9,277 bases of DNA from Pseudomonadota bacterium. Lineage in GTDB: Bacteria > Desulfobacterota > Anaeroferrophillalia > Anaeroferrophillales > Tharpellaceae. The stretch's first letter is position 1, and the number at the start of each line of letters is the position of its first letter. The stretch lies in assembly GCA_030641485.1 (NCBI GenBank), contig DAOWHJ010000134.1, positions 1 through 9,277 on the forward strand. The letters run 5' to 3'. The position numbers were made by a program, and so were the translations under genes. Below the pieces are notes generated by a model. It saw only the letters and a list, made by a program, of their open reading frames with translations. It was not told where the DNA came from and ran no database searches. Shown here in pieces: positions 6,640-9,277 of the stretch.

Positions 6640-8835
6640 ATGTTTTTATTAGAATTATTTTATCAGAATACAAGATTAAATGGTTCAGGAGAAATTTGTT
6701 TTTATCCTGTCGTGGAAAAAGGTGAACAAGAGAAAAGCGGAAGAGAGAATAGTTTTACCAAAGAGTGTATAAAAAAATGGACGTTCTTGTCGGGCGGTAT
6801 TGAATCTACCGAACTGCTTAAATTAATCGCAGTTCCCTGTATTGGTTATAAATTTCTCCCCCGTTTTGCAGAATATCTAGATCTGTTTGATTGTTCTGAA
6901 TCTGATTGTACAGAAGAAAATAGTTGTTTGAAAGCTAAACCTGTACTTCTGGAATCGCATCAAATAAGACATTCTCCCAGAGATTGTCATGCAACTGTTT
7001 TTCCCTATTATGCGTCGGGCCTAAAAATAGTAAAGCACGGAAAGGTTGTAAAATTTAGAGCCGATGAATATCAATATACCCCTGTGGAAATGCCGAAAAA
7101 ACATCCCCGGATGGGTTCTGGTATCAGGGAGCATTTTATCTTGGCTTATGGATCGCTATGGGAGGCTCATTCAGGTACGGATTGTTTCGATTTTTCACAG
7201 CCCGATTACAGAACCGTACGCCTATTATCACTATTTACCGATGATGCCTTTTTAACCGATCCAATCGTTTTTTTGCAAAGACTTCATTATCGAATGTTGA
7301 AAGGGCGAAAACCCGCAATCAATACGCTAAAGCATCTCTGTACTCTTGTTAAAAAATATTTTTTTATCAACAGCGATACTTGGCTTGATCGTGATATAGA
7401 TTTTAAAGAGCAATGGCTGCAACTAAAAATATGGCAAAAAAAACTACTCATTCCGATACTCGACATGGTTCGTCATGCTATGGATGCTTCACCTCATGAT
7501 TTAAACCCCTGCGCGAGAACCGGAATGTTATTATTGGCATTACCGGAAAAGTTTTGTCCAAAAGAGCGGTTTGTTGATTGGTTGACGACTCTTGATGACC
7601 TGTTTCCGAATATGCAATTTATTGTAAGCTTGTCCAATGCAGAAATCGTGGATGAAATGCCAGCAGTACTTACCCGTAGTACCTTGGCTCTTTTGCCGTG
7701 TCATAAAAAACAGAGTCCCCCAACTGTTACTAAACCAAGTAAGTTTACTAAAAATACGGTTGTCCTGATCGATGTTGACAGTCGGATGCCGAATCTTGCC
7801 CTGATGAAATTAAGCAGCCATTTCAAGCAACAGGGGCGCAAGGTGGTATTAGCGCGTCATGACAAGTGGAATATTGAGAGTGCCAAGGAGGTGTATGCGA
7901 GCTCTATATTTAATTTTAACCACTCTTTGAGAAGAGTTGCGAGCTTACGGAAAAAGTTTGGCGAAAGGGTTACAATTGGTGGATCGGGGGTTGATATTAA
8001 ACTCCGTTTAGCGGAAGAGATAGAGCTACTGCCGGCTGATTTCGAACTCTATCCTGAGCTTGGTGACCGAGCCATCGGGTTTCTCACTCGAGGTTGCCCA
8101 CGGAAGTGTCCTTTCTGTCTGGTTTCAGAAAAAGAGGGTGAAGTTAGGCAGGTTGCCCTGTTGGATGATCTGTTGCAACAGCGAAACAAGTTGATTTTAC
8201 TAGATGATAATATTCTTGCACATCCCGAGGTTGATAAGATGCTGGAGGAGATGGTCGCAAAAAATATTCGAGTTAATTTTAATCAGTCCCTCGATATCCT
8301 TATGCTAACCCGGGAACGGGCAGGCTTATTGAAAAAAATTGGGAGTTCGAATGTAGATTTCAAGCGCATCAACTATTCTTTTAGCCTGAATGGAAATAGC
8401 AATTTTGAACAGGTCAGGAGAAATTATGGGATGTTTTATTTTAAGCACAGAGACAATGTCAAGTTTATCTGTATGTATGGCTACGACACAACACTGGCTG
8501 AGGATGTGGAACGTTTTCTTTTCATTCGCTCGCTACCGGGAGCCTCGGTTTTTGTTCAGCAGTATAAACCGGTCATTGGTCGAGTTTTAACTCGTAATGA
8601 ATTTTTTTTTAACGACCAGGCAGATCAGTTAATTGATCAATTGATCAAGATCCTTTTTCCGCAAAACATGAAAAGTATGGAACAGTATTATCGTTGGTTG
8701 AGTGCTCTTTATTTTGAGAAATTCGGAAAATTTCACTTCCGATTAGTTGATACAATATTTAGATATAATTTTAGAGATCAGAAACATCAATATATGGCAA
8801 CTATGAAATCACGGGCTATTTCCAGCTCTTCCTGA
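6640..8835 (+). CDS. Radical-SAM protein with B12-binding-like segment, fused to an N-terminal degenerate ABC/AAA_21-like ATPase domain
   Basis: A 731-residue protein in three parts. Residues ~1-345 have no intact motif, but follow the layout of small SMC/RecF-like (AAA_21-type) ATPases: WTFLSGGIESTELLKLIA at 47-64 where a P-loop is expected; AYGSLW (169-174); RLLSLFTDD..LTDPIVFLQRL (194-215); LQLKIWQKKLL (260-270) at the signature; GMLLLALPE (295-303) at Walker B; FPNMQFIVSLSNAEIV (322-337) at the H-loop. Lys of GK[ST], Asp-Glu of Walker B and the H-loop His are absent, so ATPase activity is doubtful. Residues ~373-470 are Rossmann-like (VVLIDVDSRMPNLALMK...VTIGGSGVD), as in B12-binding radical-SAM proteins, but I see no DxHxxG motif. 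Residues ~478-690 are the radical-SAM barrel, with GFLTRGCPRKCPFC giving cluster ligands C486, C490 and C493, followed by ILLDDNILAHPEV. The radical-SAM call is firm; the ATPase call is inference and the reaction is unknown. The gene is visibly more AT-rich than upstream genes, mainly in the first half. Confidence 0.88.
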   Translation: MFLLELFYQNTRLNGSGEICFYPVVEKGEQEKSGRENSFTKECIKKWTFLSGGIESTELLKLIAVPCIGYKFLPRFAEYLDLFDCSESDCTEENSCLKAKPVLLESHQIRHSPRDCHATVFPYYASGLKIVKHGKVVKFRADEYQYTPVEMPKKHPRMGSGIREHFILAYGSLWEAHSGTDCFDFSQPDYRTVRLLSLFTDDAFLTDPIVFLQRLHYRMLKGRKPAINTLKHLCTLVKKYFFINSDTWLDRDIDFKEQWLQLKIWQKKLLIPILDMVRHAMDASPHDLNPCARTGMLLLALPEKFCPKERFVDWLTTLDDLFPNMQFIVSLSNAEIVDEMPAVLTRSTLALLPCHKKQSPPTVTKPSKFTKNTVVLIDVDSRMPNLALMKLSSHFKQQGRKVVLARHDKWNIESAKEVYASSIFNFNHSLRRVASLRKKFGERVTIGGSGVDIKLRLAEEIELLPADFELYPELGDRAIGFLTRGCPRKCPFCLVSEKEGEVRQVALLDDLLQQRNKLILLDDNILAHPEVDKMLEEMVAKNIRVNFNQSLDILMLTRERAGLLKKIGSSNVDFKRINYSFSLNGNSNFEQVRRNYGMFYFKHRDNVKFICMYGYDTTLAEDVERFLFIRSLPGASVFVQQYKPVIGRVLTRNEFFFNDQADQLIDQLIKILFPQNMKSMEQYYRWLSALYFEKFGKFHFRLVDTIFRYNFRDQKHQYMATMKSRAISSSS

Positions 8836-8959
8836 AACCCAGTATTTTCCGCTTTTCCGGTGGCTCTAGTACTGCGTCCCAGAAGTAATGAGTATACATC
8901 CGGCAATCTATTTTCTGCGTAAACAGCTTGCATTGAACCTATGGATAGTGCATGTACCC

Positions 8960-8980
8960 AATAAATTCGTTGAATTTATT
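8960..8980. repeat. Perfect 9-bp inverted repeat with 3-nt centre
   Basis: AATAAATTC (8960-8968), GTT, GAATTTATT (8972-8980) is an exact palindrome of 9 bp arms. The size and symmetry suit a dimeric repressor operator lying ~60 nt upstream of the small ORF at 9039. It is AT-rich, so chance is possible, and it is not followed by a T-run. Confidence 0.4.
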
Positions 8981-9038
8981 AATACTTTGTACGCCTTATC
9001 TATTTTAATAGGCTCAATACAGTCTTACGGAGATGATC

Positions 9039-9173
9039 ATGGATTGCCAAAATATAGTTTTTTCGCCCCAACAATCACAAAAACGCATCAATAAAATATT
9101 GCGCGTATTGCCATCTCAAGTCTTGAAAAAGGTTTTATTTTTTTGCTCTTTATTTACTCGGAGCAAGTGTTGA
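9039..9173 (+). CDS. Possible small or truncated ORF, 44 aa, unknown function
   Basis: ATG 9039 has GGAG (9029-9032) at a 6-nt spacing, a better ribosome-binding site than that of any other ORF in this tail. The product begins MDCQNIVFSPQQSQKRINKI, continues with a basic helix-like stretch (LRVLPSQVLKKVLF) and ends FTRSKC. I do not recognise it. The stop TGA (9171-9173) lies in the first bases of the repeat core beginning at 9170, so this may be the 5' remnant of a gene cut by the repeat rather than a complete small gene. The AT-rich palindrome 8960-8980 lies upstream and could be its operator. Real expression is uncertain. Confidence 0.3.
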   Translation: MDCQNIVFSPQQSQKRINKILRVLPSQVLKKVLFFCSLFTRSKC

Positions 9174-9189
9174 TGCCCTCGTAAAAAGT
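9170..9189 (+). repeat. Right copy of the 20-bp intergenic repeat core
   Basis: TTGATGCCCTCGTAAAAAGT matches the reverse complement of 6608-6627 at 17 of 20 positions. It continues rightward through TCACGGGATGGC and TTTCGATAT toward the hairpin at 9238-9277, so the whole 9170-9277 stretch may be one dispersed intergenic element. The two copies face each other across the radical-SAM gene. Confidence 0.55.
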
Positions 9190-9237
9190 CACGGGATGGC
9201 TAAGTAAAAATTTCGATATACAAGATGTTGTGGTTTT

Positions 9238-9277
9238 TCAGGCGCGAGACCATACATGTAGTATGTCGAGTGCCTGA
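9238..9277. repeat. Imperfect ~40-bp inverted repeat at the window edge
   Basis: TCAGGC (9238-9243) pairs with GCCTGA (9272-9277), and GAC-C-ATAC (9248-9255) pairs with GTATGTC (9261-9267) around the loop ATGTA (9256-9260), with one bulged C and a few mismatches between the two stems. The T-run (9234-9238) lies on the wrong side for a plus-strand terminator. The element may continue past the window. Confidence 0.5.

Larger units (their letters stand above)
8836..9277. other. AT-rich intergenic tail with repeats and one possible small gene
   Basis: These 442 bp follow the radical-SAM stop and run to the window edge. No sizeable gene is present. The region holds a 21-bp palindrome (8960-8980), a possible 44-codon gene (9039-9173), a weak 6-bp stem TTGCTC/GAGCAA (9143-9148 with 9161-9166), the right repeat core (9170-9189), and a ~40-bp imperfect inverted repeat at the edge (9238-9277). 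Nothing resembles a tRNA, and I see no transposase. Confidence 0.6.

Noticed and set aside
8888..9094. 68-codon ORF beginning at ATG 8888
   Set aside because: The AGAAG upstream is only 2 nt from the ATG, the exact palindrome 8960-8980 lies inside it, it overlaps the better-initiated frame at 9039, and the translation shows no domain. It is not excluded, but weaker than the alternative.
9143..9166. TTGCTC/GAGCAA stem as a terminator
   Set aside because: The stem is only 6 bp with a 12-nt loop and has no T-run after it.
6542..9277. Insertion sequence, CRISPR array or defence island
   Set aside because: There is no transposase, no regularly spaced repeats, and no recognisable defence gene apart from the eroded ATPase-like half of the radical-SAM protein, which alone does not support such a call.

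Overview
The window looks like chromosomal DNA of a Gram-negative bacterium, most likely a Desulfobacterota (former Deltaproteobacteria) member. The reasons are an outer-membrane TonB-dependent receptor, two-component proteins dense in typical delta-type domains (including a REC protein ending in an ICASCKKIR...GICPQC Cys4 tail), and short intergenic repeats. The phylum is inferred from protein style; no rRNA or marker gene is present.

Layout, all genes on the + strand: (1) bases 1-297, the C-terminal end of a GNAT acetyltransferase gene cut by the window edge; (2) 300-2396, a TonB-dependent outer-membrane receptor; (3) about 180 bp of spacer with a hairpin and a weak promoter candidate; (4) 2579-3577, a periplasmic protein of the ABC_sub_bind (COG2984) type; (5) 3574-5901, a membrane hybrid histidine kinase (HAMP-HisKA-HATPase-REC-Hpt); (6) 5894-6541, a REC response regulator with a C-terminal Cys4 module instead of a DNA-binding domain; (7) 6542-6639, a spacer with hairpin and repeat; (8) 6640-8835, a large radical-SAM protein whose N-terminal half looks like a catalytically eroded ABC/AAA_21-type ATPase; (9) 8836-9277, a repeat-bearing AT-rich region with one possible 44-codon gene.

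Genes 4-6 overlap one another by 4 and 8 nt and form one translationally coupled unit. No ABC permease or ATPase gene lies beside the binding protein. The likely reading is that the receptor admits a ligand to the periplasm, the binding protein captures it, and it is reported to the kinase. Phosphoryl groups would then pass H275 -> D571 -> H719 -> D64 of the separate regulator. The ligand cannot be read from the sequence.

The most unusual item is the radical-SAM fusion. It keeps an intact CxxxCxxC cluster motif behind a Rossmann-like (B12-binding-like) segment. In front of these, residues 1-345 keep the order and framework of an SMC/RecF-like ATPase, but the P-loop, signature, Walker B and H-loop positions are all replaced. 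The gene is more AT-rich than its neighbours and is bracketed by an inverted pair of a 20-bp repeat core, which suggests separate acquisition.
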